Of a DNA stretch of 63,593 nucleotides, positions 43,506-52,861 are shown piece by piece. The stretch is from VFJL01 sp043721435 (GTDB lineage: Bacteria > Pseudomonadota > Gammaproteobacteria > Burkholderiales > Nitrosomonadaceae). Location: contig JAYSQR010000050.1 in NCBI GenBank assembly GCA_043721435.1, positions 1 through 63,593 of the forward strand. Direction: 5' to 3'. The notes beneath the pieces are model-generated. The model had not been told where the DNA came from. It saw only the letters and a list, made by a program, of their open reading frames with translations, and made no database searches. Within the stretch, counting starts at the first letter, position 1. Every line of letters begins with the position of its first letter. The position numbers and the translations under genes are program-made.

Positions 43506-45583
43506 GCATTACTCCCCAGAATAGACGTAACCTTGATGTTCCTGGAATCCGGCACCTCGGCGTGGGAGATCACCTTGAGCTGCGGGACAGCGCGCCGCAG
43601 GAAGCGGGACAACAATAACCTGATCTGGGCCGGCACCAGCAATACTGCCGGCAGACCAAGCTGCTCCTGATACTGGGCTGAAGCATCAGCTTCTTTTAGC
43701 AAGATGTCGGCAAGCCCCGGTTCGAAGCCTGCGCTGCTGCCCGTACCGGATTGCACCGCCTGCATCAAAATCCCTTCCAGTTCGTGATTCAAGGCAATTA
43801 CCTGCAGTTCGGCGCCCACTGGGTAATACTGCTGGATGATGGCTCGTCCCAATGCCACACGGATAACGGCAGTCAGCTCATCCGGATCTTGCGTGCGGGA
43901 TACATGTTCGGCAAGCACCTCAATGATGGTGCGCATGTCGCGGATATGCACATCCTCTTCCAGCAAGTTGTGCAACACTTTCTGCAACGTGGATAGTGGC
44001 AGCAGTTTCGGCACCAGATCCTCGACCAGTTTTGGCGTGTCACGGCCCAGATGATCCAGCAGTGCCTGCAATTCCTGCCTGCCCAGCAGCTCGGCGGAAT
44101 GGCTGTGTATAAGATGATTGATATGAGTGGTTACTACAGTACTGGCATCCACCACCGTGTAACCCAACGTCTGCGCCTGTTCGTACAGGGCAGCTTCGAT
44201 CCATACTGCCGGCAGGCCAAAAGTGGGATCTTGGGTGGAAGTGCCGGGAAGAGGCGCGCTTACACGCCCCGGGTTGATGGCCAGATACATGCCATTGCAA
44301 GCCTCGCCGCTGCCGACTTCGGCCCCTTTTAGCGTGATGCGATAAGCGTTGGGCCGCAGTTCCAGATTGTCACGGATATGCACTGCCGGGGGCAGGAAAC
44401 CAACTTCTTGGGCGAATTTCTTGCGGATCCCCTTGATGCGCTTCAACAAGTCGCCATCCTGGGCCTTGTCCACCAGGGGAATCAGGCGATACCCCACTTC
44501 CAGCCCCAGAGTATCCACCGGCATGACGTCTTCCCAGCTCGCGTCCTGAGTTACCGGTGCCAAGGCTTCCTCACCCGGCGGTTGCACTTCCGCGACAGCG
44601 CTCTGGACTGTCACATAATACGCAAGGGTACCCAGCAATCCAGCCAGCAGCAGAAACGCAATGTGCGGCATGCCGGGTATCAGTCCCATGACACCCAGAA
44701 TGATGGCGGTCAGCATCAATGCCTGAGGGCGATTGAACAACTGCCCCAGCATTTGCTGTCCCATGTCTTCATCGGTGGTGACCCGGCTCACCAGCATACC
44801 CGCTGCAGTAGAGATCACCAGCGCCGGGATTTGTGCAACCAAACCGTCACCGATGGCAAGCATGGTGTAGTTTCGGGCTGCATCTCCCAAATCCATATTG
44901 TGCTGCATCACGCCAATGACCAATCCACCGATGACGTTGATCAACAGGATAATGATGCCGGCAATTGCATCGCCGCGCACAAACTTACTGGCACCATCCA
45001 TCGAGCCGTAAAAATCCGCTTCCTGAGAAATCGTCGCACGGCGTGTACGGGCTTCGTCCTCGCCTATCAGTCCCGCATTGAGATCGGCGTCTATCGCCAT
45101 CTGCTTGCCTGGCATTGCATCCAGGGCGAAGCGCGCGCTGACCTCGGCGATGCGTCCCGCACCCTTGGTGATTACCATGAAGTTGATGATCACCAGGATC
45201 ACGAACACTACCAGTCCCACGGTGTAATTGCCGCCCACCAGAAAATGACCGAACGCTTCAATCACCTTGCCGGCGGCGTCTGGCCCGGTGTGCCCCTCCA
45301 GCAGCACCACCCGGGTGGAAGCTACGTTGAGCGACAGACGCAGCAAAGTAGTAACCAGCAGCACCGTCGGGAATACCGAGAAATCGAGCGGCTTGGCGGT
45401 ACGCAAACTGACCAGCAGCACTATAATCGCCAGGGCGATATTGAAAGTAAACAGGATATCCAGCATGAAAGGCGGCAGCGGCAGGATCATCATCGCCAGA
45501 ATCATGATGATCAACATGGGACCTGCGAAGTTGCGCACGCTGCTGGCACCCAGCATTGTTGATAGGGCTAGTGTGTTATTCAT
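43502..45583 (-). CDS. flhA: Flagellar export gate protein FlhA
   Basis: 693-residue FlhA, the large export-gate subunit with about eight N-terminal membrane segments (LIIMILAMMILPLPPFMLDI, FNIALAIIVLLVSL) and a C-terminal cytoplasmic domain that docks chaperone-substrate complexes. The FHIPEP-type motif is seen in TLLRLSLNVASTRVVLLEGH and RFALDAMPGKQMAIDADLNA, GLIGEDEARTRR. Length is typical. It is 45 bases downstream of flhB and overlaps flhF. Confidence 0.97.
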   Translation of the reverse strand: MNNTLALSTMLGASSVRNFAGPMLIIMILAMMILPLPPFMLDILFTFNIALAIIVLLVSLRTAKPLDFSVFPTVLLVTTLLRLSLNVASTRVVLLEGHTGPDAAGKVIEAFGHFLVGGNYTVGLVVFVILVIINFMVITKGAGRIAEVSARFALDAMPGKQMAIDADLNAGLIGEDEARTRRATISQEADFYGSMDGASKFVRGDAIAGIIILLINVIGGLVIGVMQHNMDLGDAARNYTMLAIGDGLVAQIPALVISTAAGMLVSRVTTDEDMGQQMLGQLFNRPQALMLTAIILGVMGLIPGMPHIAFLLLAGLLGTLAYYVTVQSAVAEVQPPGEEALAPVTQDASWEDVMPVDTLGLEVGYRLIPLVDKAQDGDLLKRIKGIRKKFAQEVGFLPPAVHIRDNLELRPNAYRITLKGAEVGSGEACNGMYLAINPGRVSAPLPGTSTQDPTFGLPAVWIEAALYEQAQTLGYTVVDASTVVTTHINHLIHSHSAELLGRQELQALLDHLGRDTPKLVEDLVPKLLPLSTLQKVLHNLLEEDVHIRDMRTIIEVLAEHVSRTQDPDELTAVIRVALGRAIIQQYYPVGAELQVIALNHELEGILMQAVQSGTGSSAGFEPGLADILLKEADASAQYQEQLGLPAVLLVPAQIRLLLSRFLRRAVPQLKVISHAEVPDSRNIKVTSILGSNA

Positions 45584-45628
45584 GGAGCTTGTTGCTCGCG
45601 CCTGGAATTGAGATTCTGCTCGTATTCA

Positions 45629-46795
45629 TCATCGGCCTTGATCCGCATCGCCGGGTTGCTGCCTGCTTTGAGGATCAAGCTCTTCCGGCACCGGCACTTC
45701 CTGTGGCAGCTGTGGCGCGGCCCCGCCATATTCCCGATAACGACGCAGTTGGAACACATATGCCAGAACTTCAGCCACCGCGGTGTAAAGGGCTTCCGGT
45801 ATTTCATCGCCTAGTTCGGTGTGGTGATATAGCGCCCTGGCCAGCCGTGGTGATTCCAGGATGGGGATCTGATGCTGCTGTGCCAGTTCACGGATGCGGC
45901 CTGCCAGCAGGTGACTGCCCTTCGCCACCACCTTGGGTGCGCGCATGACGTCGTCTTGATAGCGTAGCGCCACGGCGTAATGAGTAGGGTTGGTGACAAT
46001 CACGTCGGCTTTTGGAATTTCTGCCATCATGCGGCGGCGCGCTGCTTCTCGTTGCAGACTGCGGATGCGTGCCTTGACGTGAGGATCACCCTCGTCTTCC
46101 TTCATTTCCTTGCGCACTTCCTCTTTGGTCATCTTGAGCTTCTCGGCATGCTGCCAAATCTGAAACGGGACATCTATGAGCACAATCAATAGCATCGAAC
46201 CGGCAATGATGAAAAAGCTCAGCCCCAGCAGATTTCCCATGTGGGTGATTCCAACATCTACCGACTGGCTTGCCAGGGAAAGCACCACCTCTCTGTAGTG
46301 CCATATCACCAGGGTGCCCACGCCCCCAATCACCAGCGCCTTGGTCAGCGCCTTGACCAACTCCACCAGGCTTTTCTTGGAGAACATCCTGCCCAGACCG
46401 CTCATGGGATTAATGCGCTTGAAATCCGGCTGCAGAGTTTTGGCGCTGAACAGCCAGCCACTAAGCAGCATCGGCGCAAAGAATGCTGTTATTACCAACA
46501 GCAGCAGCAATGGCAGCAATGCCAATACCGCGTCAGACGCTAGCTGGGTCAGGCGCAGCAACATGAGCTGGGAATCGAATACCAGTTCCCGCTCCATTTG
46601 TAGGCCGTTTTTCATCACCGCCGACAACTGTCCCATCAAGCTGGAGCCCATAAACCACACACCGCCAGCTGCAACGAGCAGCAAGGTAAAGGTGGTAAGT
46701 TCTGGCGAACGCACTACCTGTCCGTCTTCCCTTGCCTTCTCTAATCGCTTGTGCGTTGCAGGTTCTGTTTTTTCCAGATCACTTTCTTCAGCCAT
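45629..46795 (-). CDS. flhB: Flagellar export gate protein FlhB
   Basis: 388-residue FlhB, the export switch protein. Four N-terminal membrane segments and the cytoplasmic domain with the autocleavage site NPTH (DVIVTNPTHYAVALRYQDDV). N-terminus ESDLEKTEPATHKRLEKARE, DGQVVRSPELTTF; C-terminus LARALYHHTELGDEIPEALY, TAVAEVLAYVFQLRRYRE then a Pro/Gln-rich tail. A separate FlhB-C-like protein is encoded at 6872. First gene of the flhBAFG-fliA run. Confidence 0.97.
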   Translation of the reverse strand: MAEESDLEKTEPATHKRLEKAREDGQVVRSPELTTFTLLLVAAGGVWFMGSSLMGQLSAVMKNGLQMERELVFDSQLMLLRLTQLASDAVLALLPLLLLLVITAFFAPMLLSGWLFSAKTLQPDFKRINPMSGLGRMFSKKSLVELVKALTKALVIGGVGTLVIWHYREVVLSLASQSVDVGITHMGNLLGLSFFIIAGSMLLIVLIDVPFQIWQHAEKLKMTKEEVRKEMKEDEGDPHVKARIRSLQREAARRRMMAEIPKADVIVTNPTHYAVALRYQDDVMRAPKVVAKGSHLLAGRIRELAQQHQIPILESPRLARALYHHTELGDEIPEALYTAVAEVLAYVFQLRRYREYGGAAPQLPQEVPVPEELDPQSRQQPGDADQGR

Positions 46796-47110
46796 GCGGA
46801 CTCCCGATGTCTAGCCACGATTATCAAGCGGCAGCCACGGGTTCAATCCGGCAAATAGATGGGCATTTATGCCGTTATTTGGGATTGAGGGAGATCGGGA
46901 GTGGGGAGTGGGGAGTGGGAAAATTCCCCGTCCCGGCAGGACATCAGGCAAACCGGAATAGCCTGCCTTGCAGGAACTGCCGTTCGGTATCACTGCTGCA
47001 GTCACAGCGGGTTACAAAGGGTCTGCGCGTTTTGTTTTCTATGCGGTCTCAGGACAAGAAGGCATAAGGAATCGCTTGAAGATCAAATCCATTCTCTGGT
47101 TCAAAAAGAA
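46796..47110. other. Intergenic region between cheZ and flhB
   Basis: 315 bases with no convincing gene. It should contain the promoter of flhB-flhA-flhF-flhG-fliA, but I found no sigma54 or FliA match. It holds three perfect copies of GGGAGTG at 46897-46917 in a G-rich run, and a short hairpin (GGGAAAATTCCC) nearby. An FlhDC-dependent promoter here is possible but cannot be judged by eye. Confidence 0.6.
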
Positions 47111-47785
47111 CTAAAACCCCAGACTTGCCAGCAGATCGTCCACCTGGTCCTGGTTGGCCACCACATCGGTGCGTCCTGCAGAGTTTACTACCGGACCATT
47201 TAACAGCCCTTTGTTAGTGTCCTCTTTTTTATCCATCGGCACATTATCCATCAACAATCGCAGCAGCTCCTGTTCCAGACTTTTCACCATTTTGGTAATT
47301 TTTTTCATGACCTGCCCGGTCAAGTCCTGGAAGTCCTGGGCCATCATGACTTCCGTCAATTGGGCATTAGTGGCGTTGGTCTGGTTTGGCACATCATTGA
47401 GATAGCTGCGGGTCTGCGCCACCAGATTCCTGAATGCTTCGCTGTCTAGCTGTCCGGAACCCGGTGCATCGAATATCTGTTGCCAAAGTCTGGAAAGAGC
47501 ATTCGCATCGGCAGCGAGTTTATCCTGAATAGGTTTGGCGATTTCAGTCGCGTTAAGCGCGCGCTCGGCTGCCTGTTTGGTCATGTACGCCACGTAGGCA
47601 AGCCGATCCTGGGCATCGGGAATCTTGGCAGCAGCCTCTTCCAGCCGCTTGTTGTAACCCAGTTCCCGCAGGCTGTCATGCAGCACACGGGTCAACTGCC
47701 CGACCTGTTTGATTAGTCTATCCGCAGTATGTGTATCTGTACTTCCAGTCTCTGCCGTCGCGACATTTTGCTGTGGGCTGGTCAT
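47111..47785 (-). CDS. cheZ: CheY-P phosphatase CheZ
   Basis: 224-residue CheZ. The active-site helix motif is present in AQDFQDLTGQVMKKITKMV (Gln of QDLTGQ). The C-terminal CheY-binding tail reads NQDQVDDLLASLGF. The body is a long helical hairpin. It dephosphorylates CheY encoded immediately upstream (82-base gap). No other che genes (cheA, W, R, B) or receptors are in the window, so the rest of the pathway must be elsewhere. Confidence 0.96.
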   Translation of the reverse strand: MTSPQQNVATAETGSTDTHTADRLIKQVGQLTRVLHDSLRELGYNKRLEEAAAKIPDAQDRLAYVAYMTKQAAERALNATEIAKPIQDKLAADANALSRLWQQIFDAPGSGQLDSEAFRNLVAQTRSYLNDVPNQTNATNAQLTEVMMAQDFQDLTGQVMKKITKMVKSLEQELLRLLMDNVPMDKKEDTNKGLLNGPVVNSAGRTDVVANQDQVDDLLASLGF

Positions 47786-47866
47786 TTCAATATCCCCTAG
47801 ATCGTGTATGTTGTTGGCATTTTGGCACGCTTATTGATTGTAGCTAACTTGAATATCAGTCCAAGT

Positions 47867-48262
47867 TCAACCCTTGCTTTCCATGTTCTGGAAAATCTTG
47901 TTGAGCTTCTCTTCCAGGGTGGCGGCGGTGAACGGTTTAACCACGTAACCGCTGGCTCCGGCTTGAGCAGCGGCTACGATATTTTCCTTCTTGGCTTCGG
48001 CGGTTACCATCAGCACCGGGATTTTCTTCAGCGCCGCATCTGCACGGATATTCTGCAGCATGGTCAGCCCGTCCATGTGGGGCATGTTCCAGTCCGAAAC
48101 GACAAAATCGTAACTGCCGCTGCGCAGCATTTGCATCGCCATCGCTCCATCCTCGGCTTCATCGACGTTGTTGAACCCCAGCTCCTTCAGAAGATTGCGA
48201 ACGATTCTGCGCATTGTGGCAAAATCGTCCACCACTAGAAATTTCATATTCTGATCGGCCAT
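47867..48262 (-). CDS. cheY: Chemotaxis response regulator CheY
   Basis: 131-residue single-domain receiver. From the chosen Met, the acidic pair is Asp12-Asp13, the phosphoacceptor Asp57 (VVSDWNMPHMDG), Thr87 (LMVTAEA) and Lys109 (VVKPF), the same numbering as E. coli CheY. N-terminus KFLVVDDFATMRRIVRNLLK is canonical. The ATG at 48262 has GGAG 6 bases upstream; Mets at 48265 and 48274 are also in frame. Phospho-CheY binds FliM (19235). Confidence 0.97.
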   Translation of the reverse strand: MADQNMKFLVVDDFATMRRIVRNLLKELGFNNVDEAEDGAMAMQMLRSGSYDFVVSDWNMPHMDGLTMLQNIRADAALKKIPVLMVTAEAKKENIVAAAQAGASGYVVKPFTAATLEEKLNKIFQNMESKG

Positions 48263-48464
48263 CATTATCTCCATTGAATGCGAACTTTCTATCCTGCATA
48301 TTGATTCAGCGGCAGTTGCCTAGCTGCGCTGATCTTGCCTACCCTGCTGTGTGTTGCCATGCCGTCTTACTCGACAGCACGCTCTCTGGCTATCAATATT
48401 TCTTAACGGCCGATTCTACGGAAAGTTTAAGTTGCCTTTATTGCTTGTTCGCTGCCTCTTCCTG

Positions 48465-49991
48465 TTATCCCAGCGATTTTGCCATCAGCAGACAAAGCCT
48501 CTGGAATTCGCTAAATCCGTTCGAATCCAGAACTGGGCGGTTCCGGCCCCCGTCGGCATAAATCAACCCAATGGGATCACCTTTGACCAGGATGGGCATG
48601 GCGAAGAATTCACAATTGCCAACACCATTCCAGATGATCCGGATCATCTCCTCCAGCAAGAGTGATTGCAACTCATTCTGGGTATCGGCGCTATACCAGA
48701 TTGCCTCCATCTTGCCCATCAGCCGGGAAAAAACATGCGGATGTACCAGGTCGATTTGAAGTTTTCGCAGCAACGATGCTTCCTCTGTCCCAATCAGGAA
48801 TTTAGCCGTAGCCTTGCTGTGGTCGGCGTTGATCTCCATGAACAACACCCGGTTGAGACCAATACCGGCATACATGCCGTAAAAAACCCGAGACAGAACC
48901 TCCAGAAAATCCGGGTGTCGGGCTGCAGGCAGGGTAAGCAGTTTTGTCACTCTTTCCAGCACATCACTCGGGGTTTCGACACGCTCCCCGTCAACGGTAT
49001 CGCCTCCGGACTCCTCCTCTAGCGACAGGAGCGGCAACCAGACAGCAGGGCGAAGTTTGCCATCCCAACTCAGTCCCCGAATCGCCTTCAGGGATGTCCG
49101 GTAGATTCTCGCCATGACTTCATGGCGAGGAACACCGACAAGTTTTTCGAGTGCAGCGTAGTCATTCGACAGCGCAACGTTGTGCCAGCCATTGGCAGAG
49201 TGTCTGGCCAGCGTCACTGCCAGCGCCACGTTGCGGACCCGCGGCGAATCGCCATGCACATCGTCCATCAACGATTGCAGCAAAGTGGGCAGATGCCATT
49301 GCTCAGCCAGCACCAACTGCAGTTCGATCAAGCTGAAACCCAGCACGCTTTTCTGTACCGTAGCGCTGTCCAAGGAACTGTCCTGCCGCATCTTCCGGGC
49401 TATCTGCGTTGCGTATCCCGGCGCCAGACACCATAACAACATCTCCACAATGTCGTGCAACAGCGTAGCGACGATGATTTCATCGGATTCGATATCATGG
49501 CGTAACGCCGCCCACTCCCATGCATACATCGCTGCCTGGCGAGTTTGATCGATGGTCGCCATGAAACCCTCCAGCGCCTCGGGGCGTTCCGCGAGAATCT
49601 CTTCGACCACTTGCATCTGGTGGAATTGCTTGAAGAACGGCGTGGTGCCGAGCATCATGATGGCATGCTCGACTGTGGTTATTTCGGTAGCCTCGCTGTT
49701 CCTGCGGCGCCCCTGCATATAACGCAGCACTTTTAACGTCAACATGGGATCCCGCAGGATGACCCCCGAGATGTCACGTGCCGTAATGTTGTCCTCGTTT
49801 TCCTTAAGCCGGACAAGCGCATCAACCGTAGTCCGCAACACCGGCACTTCCACCTGGCCGAGGAAAGCCACCCATTTGTCCAGGCTGGTTGCAACCGTGC
49901 CACCCGGGGCCGTCCTCGGCACCCCCTGCAGCATATCTGCACCCAAGGCTGATGTTCCCGTCTGTGTTGTTTCTGTCGGCAGCAACGGCAT
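48465..49991 (-). CDS. HDOD-domain signalling protein with GAF-like C-terminus
   Basis: 508 residues. The N-terminal ~40-280 is HDOD-like: FLGQVEVPVLRTTVDALVRL, ISGVILRDPMLTLKVLRYMQ, VEHAIMMLGTTPFFKQFHQM, DEIIVATLLHDIVEMLLWCL and LGFSLIELQLVLAEQWHLPT. The C-terminal ~330-508 looks GAF-like (NRVLFMEINADHSKATAKFL, FAMPILVKGDPIGLIYADGG). HDOD proteins are non-enzymatic scaffolds often tied to two-component and c-di-GMP signalling, including control of motility. It lies between cheY and the methyltransferase-like gene on the motor strand, so a motility role is likely, but the exact one is unknown. Confidence 0.8.
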   Translation of the reverse strand: MPLLPTETTQTGTSALGADMLQGVPRTAPGGTVATSLDKWVAFLGQVEVPVLRTTVDALVRLKENEDNITARDISGVILRDPMLTLKVLRYMQGRRRNSEATEITTVEHAIMMLGTTPFFKQFHQMQVVEEILAERPEALEGFMATIDQTRQAAMYAWEWAALRHDIESDEIIVATLLHDIVEMLLWCLAPGYATQIARKMRQDSSLDSATVQKSVLGFSLIELQLVLAEQWHLPTLLQSLMDDVHGDSPRVRNVALAVTLARHSANGWHNVALSNDYAALEKLVGVPRHEVMARIYRTSLKAIRGLSWDGKLRPAVWLPLLSLEEESGGDTVDGERVETPSDVLERVTKLLTLPAARHPDFLEVLSRVFYGMYAGIGLNRVLFMEINADHSKATAKFLIGTEEASLLRKLQIDLVHPHVFSRLMGKMEAIWYSADTQNELQSLLLEEMIRIIWNGVGNCEFFAMPILVKGDPIGLIYADGGRNRPVLDSNGFSEFQRLCLLMAKSLG

Positions 49992-50000
49992 GATGTTTCC

Positions 50001-50819
50001 TTATAAGCGCCACAGGTACAGCGTGGAGCCGCCAAAATCATCCAGCTTGAGAGTCACTTCCGGTGCAACCCCGGGAACCACGAAACTATTGCTGATGAGA
50101 ATGCTGCCAGGGCGCATTTCTTTGCGCGCCTTGCACCATAGCACCGCCATGGGCACCGGCGAAAGGTAGGCATAAACCACGTCGTAGCGGGCCAGATCCA
50201 GACGCCAGAAATCACCCCAACTGACACGCCAGCCGGCTACCCCAAAGGCGCTGCGACATCTGCTCAACAGGAATGGTAACGGCGCTGCCTCAATGCCCTG
50301 ATAAATACCGTCGGGCCGCACTTTGTTCAATTGCTGGAGCAACCCGCCGCATCCCGACCCCAGGTCGATGAACGAAAAACTGCGCTGCTGCGGTAACAGT
50401 GATGCGACCGCCGCGACCGCCGCACGGCTGGAAAGATACAGCGGTACCTGCGTCCGATAGACTTTTCCGTAAACCAGCGCCAGCAGCAAGAATGCACCCA
50501 GGAACCAGAGCGGGGACAAATCCATTGCCAATGCTGCCATCGCTGCGGGAACAAACAGCAAGTTAAGCGGCAGCCACCACCTGTCCATATTAAGCCAATA
50601 ACCGATGGCTGCTGCGATCATCCCCTGCAACAGCGCCCACTGCATCTGATCAGGCAAATGCCCCTTCCCCAGCATTGGAGCCATAGCCGCCACCAAGCCC
50701 ATGACCAGCAAAGCCATGAACTGGGCCAGCAGCGCCTTCAATGCCGGTGGCATGGCTGCAACCGAAACGAGCGGGAATCCGTGACGAACCGCAAGCCTAG
50801 TGTGGCTGGGGGGCTGCAT
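50001..50819 (-). CDS. Membrane-anchored SAM methyltransferase-like protein
   Basis: 272 residues from the ATG at 50819 (longer start at 50876 possible). The N-terminal half has about four hydrophobic segments (LLAQFMALLVMGLVAAMAPM, LLQGMIAAAIGYWL, LLFVPAAMAALAMDL, WFLGAFLLLALVYG). The C-terminal half has a class I methyltransferase motif I (SFIDLGSGCGGLLQQLNKV), motif II-like acidic Glu in YQGIEAAP, and DVVYAYLSP. The substrate is unknown. The start overlaps the end of motB, and the HDOD gene follows by 9 bases, so it is translated with the motor genes. Confidence 0.75.
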   Translation of the reverse strand: MQPPSHTRLAVRHGFPLVSVAAMPPALKALLAQFMALLVMGLVAAMAPMLGKGHLPDQMQWALLQGMIAAAIGYWLNMDRWWLPLNLLFVPAAMAALAMDLSPLWFLGAFLLLALVYGKVYRTQVPLYLSSRAAVAAVASLLPQQRSFSFIDLGSGCGGLLQQLNKVRPDGIYQGIEAAPLPFLLSRCRSAFGVAGWRVSWGDFWRLDLARYDVVYAYLSPVPMAVLWCKARKEMRPGSILISNSFVVPGVAPEVTLKLDDFGGSTLYLWRL

Positions 50820-51744
50820 TTTCCATCTTCTCCTTATTGATTTGTTCCTGGCTGCCAATCTCGACGACGTGCTCACTCTCCCTGGTTATCGCCTCCTCGG
50901 ACTCCTTGTTCATCACAATGATGCTGATACGCCGGTTGATAGGGTTAAACGGGTGATCTTTATCGAGCATCACTGCCGAAGATAGCCCGACTACTCGCAA
51001 GATCTTGCTCTCATCCATGCCACCGGCAATCAGTTCCCGGCGCGAGGCATTGGCACGGTCTGCGGAAAGCTCCCAATTGCTGTACCCCCTCTCGCCGGAC
51101 GGATAAAGCCTAGCGTCGGTATGACCGGAAAGGCTGATTCTGTTGGATACCTCGTTCAGGGTTTTGCCGATTTCGCGCAGTATGACGCGGGTATACGGCT
51201 GCAGTTCCGCCCTGCCGACTGCAAACATGGGGCGATTTTGCTCGTCCACAATTTGGATGCGCAGGCCTTCAGTGGTGATATCCACCATTAACTGCTCCTT
51301 AAACTGCCTTAATGCAGGGTTGGTCTCGATTGCCTCTTCCACCTTTTGCTTCAGACTCTTTAGACGAACCAATTCAGCACGCCTCAGTTCGGCTTTAGCC
51401 GCGTCGAGCTTAATGACCTCTTTTTGTTTCCTGGTATCACCTTTTTTTACCTGGCCATCGCGTTCCAGCAGATCCTTGCCGCCACCCTTGAGCGGATTGG
51501 AACTGCCGCCACTGCTTTCGCCGCCAGCGAGAGCCACCTTTAACGGCATCTTGAAGTACTCGGAAACAGCATTCAAAGTACCTGCATCGGTGCTGCTTAA
51601 CAGCCACATCAGTAAAAAGAACGCCATCATCGCGGTCACGAAGTCGGCGTAGGCGATCTTCCACACCCCGCTCGGGTGTCCCCCACCATGGCGTTTCTTG
51701 ATGCGCTTGACGACAAATGGTTTCTGCTGGATATCTTCAGCCAT
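50797..51744 (-). CDS. motB: Stator protein MotB
   Basis: 315-residue MotB. One membrane segment (SGVWKIAYADFVTAMMAFFL, LMWLL) contains the essential proton-carrying Asp of YADF. The C-terminal OmpA-like peptidoglycan-binding domain has NRISLSGHTDARLYPSGERG, YSNWELSADRANASRRELIA and VVGLSSAVMLDKDHPFNPIN. It anchors the stator to the cell wall and forms the proton channel with MotA, encoded 31 bases upstream. Confidence 0.97.
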   Translation of the reverse strand: MAEDIQQKPFVVKRIKKRHGGGHPSGVWKIAYADFVTAMMAFFLLMWLLSSTDAGTLNAVSEYFKMPLKVALAGGESSGGSSNPLKGGGKDLLERDGQVKKGDTRKQKEVIKLDAAKAELRRAELVRLKSLKQKVEEAIETNPALRQFKEQLMVDITTEGLRIQIVDEQNRPMFAVGRAELQPYTRVILREIGKTLNEVSNRISLSGHTDARLYPSGERGYSNWELSADRANASRRELIAGGMDESKILRVVGLSSAVMLDKDHPFNPINRRISIIVMNKESEEAITRESEHVVEIGSQEQINKEKMENAAPQPH

Positions 51745-51775
51745 GCGTTGCCTCAGGTATTACCAATACAAACTG

Positions 51776-52636
51776 TTATTTATTTTTGGCCTGCTTGACA
51801 TGATGTTCCAGTTCGAGGAAGGTCGGGCGCTCGGTCGAATACAGTACTTTCCTGCCAAACTCCACTGCCAGTGCGGGCGAATAGCCATTGAGGCTGGCCA
51901 GCAGCGTCACCTTGATAGTCTCTAGCAACTTGCTGGACTCACCCAGCCTCTGCTCCAGTTTCGAAGCCAGGGGCGTGACGAACCCGTAGGAAAGCAGAAT
52001 TCCAAGGAAGGTGCCCACCAACGCGGCGGCGATGAGCCTGCCCAGTTCCGCCGGCGGAAGGCCCACCGATTCCATGGTATGCACCACGCCCATCACTGCC
52101 GCGACAATACCAAAGGCAGGCAGCCCGTCCCCTACTTTCTGAATGGCACTAGCCGGCACTCCGCCTTCCTGGTGATGGGTTTCGATTTCGCTATCCATCA
52201 GGTTCTCGATTTCCATCGCGTCGAGATTGCCCCCCACCATCAGGCGCAAATAATCGGTGATGAATTCAACTGCGTGATGCTCAGCAGAGATTAGCGGATA
52301 TTTGGTAAACAGCGGGCTCTCCTTAGGCTCCTCCACATCGGCCTCAATCGACATCAATCCTTCCTTGCGCACCTTCGCCAGAATTTCATAAAGCAGCGCC
52401 ATCAGTTCCATGTACAGCACCTTGTTGTATCTCGAACCCTTGAAAACATTTGGCAAATCCTTCAGGGTCGCCTTGATGGTTTTGCCCGAGTTACCGACGA
52501 GAAAAGCACCAATCGCCGAGCCCGCGATCATGAGAAGTTCTACGGGTTGAAACAGGGCCGCCACATGGCCGCCAGCCAACGCAAAACCGCCGAATACGGC
52601 GCCCAGAACAATCAAATATCCGATGATGACCAGCAT
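51776..52636 (-). CDS. motA: Stator protein MotA
   Basis: 286-residue MotA with four membrane segments (two near residues 5-50, two near 170-215: GIVAAVMGVVHTMESVGLPP, LIAAALVGTFLGILLSYGFV) and a cytoplasmic loop with charged residues that contact FliG (SRYNKVLYMELMALLYEILA, KVRKEG). E. coli-type, H+-driven form by length and sequence style. It starts the motA-motB part of the cluster, after a 225-base gap from flhC. Confidence 0.96.
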   Translation of the reverse strand: MLVIIGYLIVLGAVFGGFALAGGHVAALFQPVELLMIAGSAIGAFLVGNSGKTIKATLKDLPNVFKGSRYNKVLYMELMALLYEILAKVRKEGLMSIEADVEEPKESPLFTKYPLISAEHHAVEFITDYLRLMVGGNLDAMEIENLMDSEIETHHQEGGVPASAIQKVGDGLPAFGIVAAVMGVVHTMESVGLPPAELGRLIAAALVGTFLGILLSYGFVTPLASKLEQRLGESSKLLETIKVTLLASLNGYSPALAVEFGRKVLYSTERPTFLELEHHVKQAKNK

Positions 52637-52861
52637 TGTAAATACGCCCTAGAATGTCATGAATGCAACCACCATTATCCGGTGAAATCTGCTGAGGAAA
52701 GTTAACACGCCCTTACCCCATCGAAGTCTGGAATAGGAGCGAATTTACCCCTCAATTCCCCGGGGGGTGCCGGTACACTCAGGCAATCCTGGTGTCCGGG
52801 TCAGGCAGGCAAGAAGCTGAATCAGCTTACGGGGGATCTCAGAACAGAACGACAGAAGTCC
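52637..52861. other. Intergenic region between flhC and motA
   Basis: 225 bases. A hairpin ACACTCAGG-CAAT-CCTGGTGT (52774-52794) with one bulge may end the flhDC transcript. On the minus strand near 52675-52705 there is a poor FliA-like element (TTAACTTT ... CCGGATAA, spacer too long), so the motA promoter is unresolved. Confidence 0.4.

Noticed and set aside
44378..45562. A 394-codon plus-strand frame opposite flhA
   Set aside because: It is the complement of the clear flhA gene and has a His/Gln-rich sequence without domains.
46897..46917. GGGAGTG triplet repeat as a CRISPR or iteron array
   Set aside because: Only three 7-base copies with no spacers; a simple local duplication.
47815..47840. 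TGGCACG-N4-TTGATT between cheZ and cheY
   Set aside because: It points on the plus strand into the 3' end of cheY, with no gene to drive, and lacks the -12 GC.
52670..52710. FliA-like element before motA
   Set aside because: The -10-like CCGGATAA is present, but the spacing to the -35-like box is about three bases too long and both boxes have mismatches.
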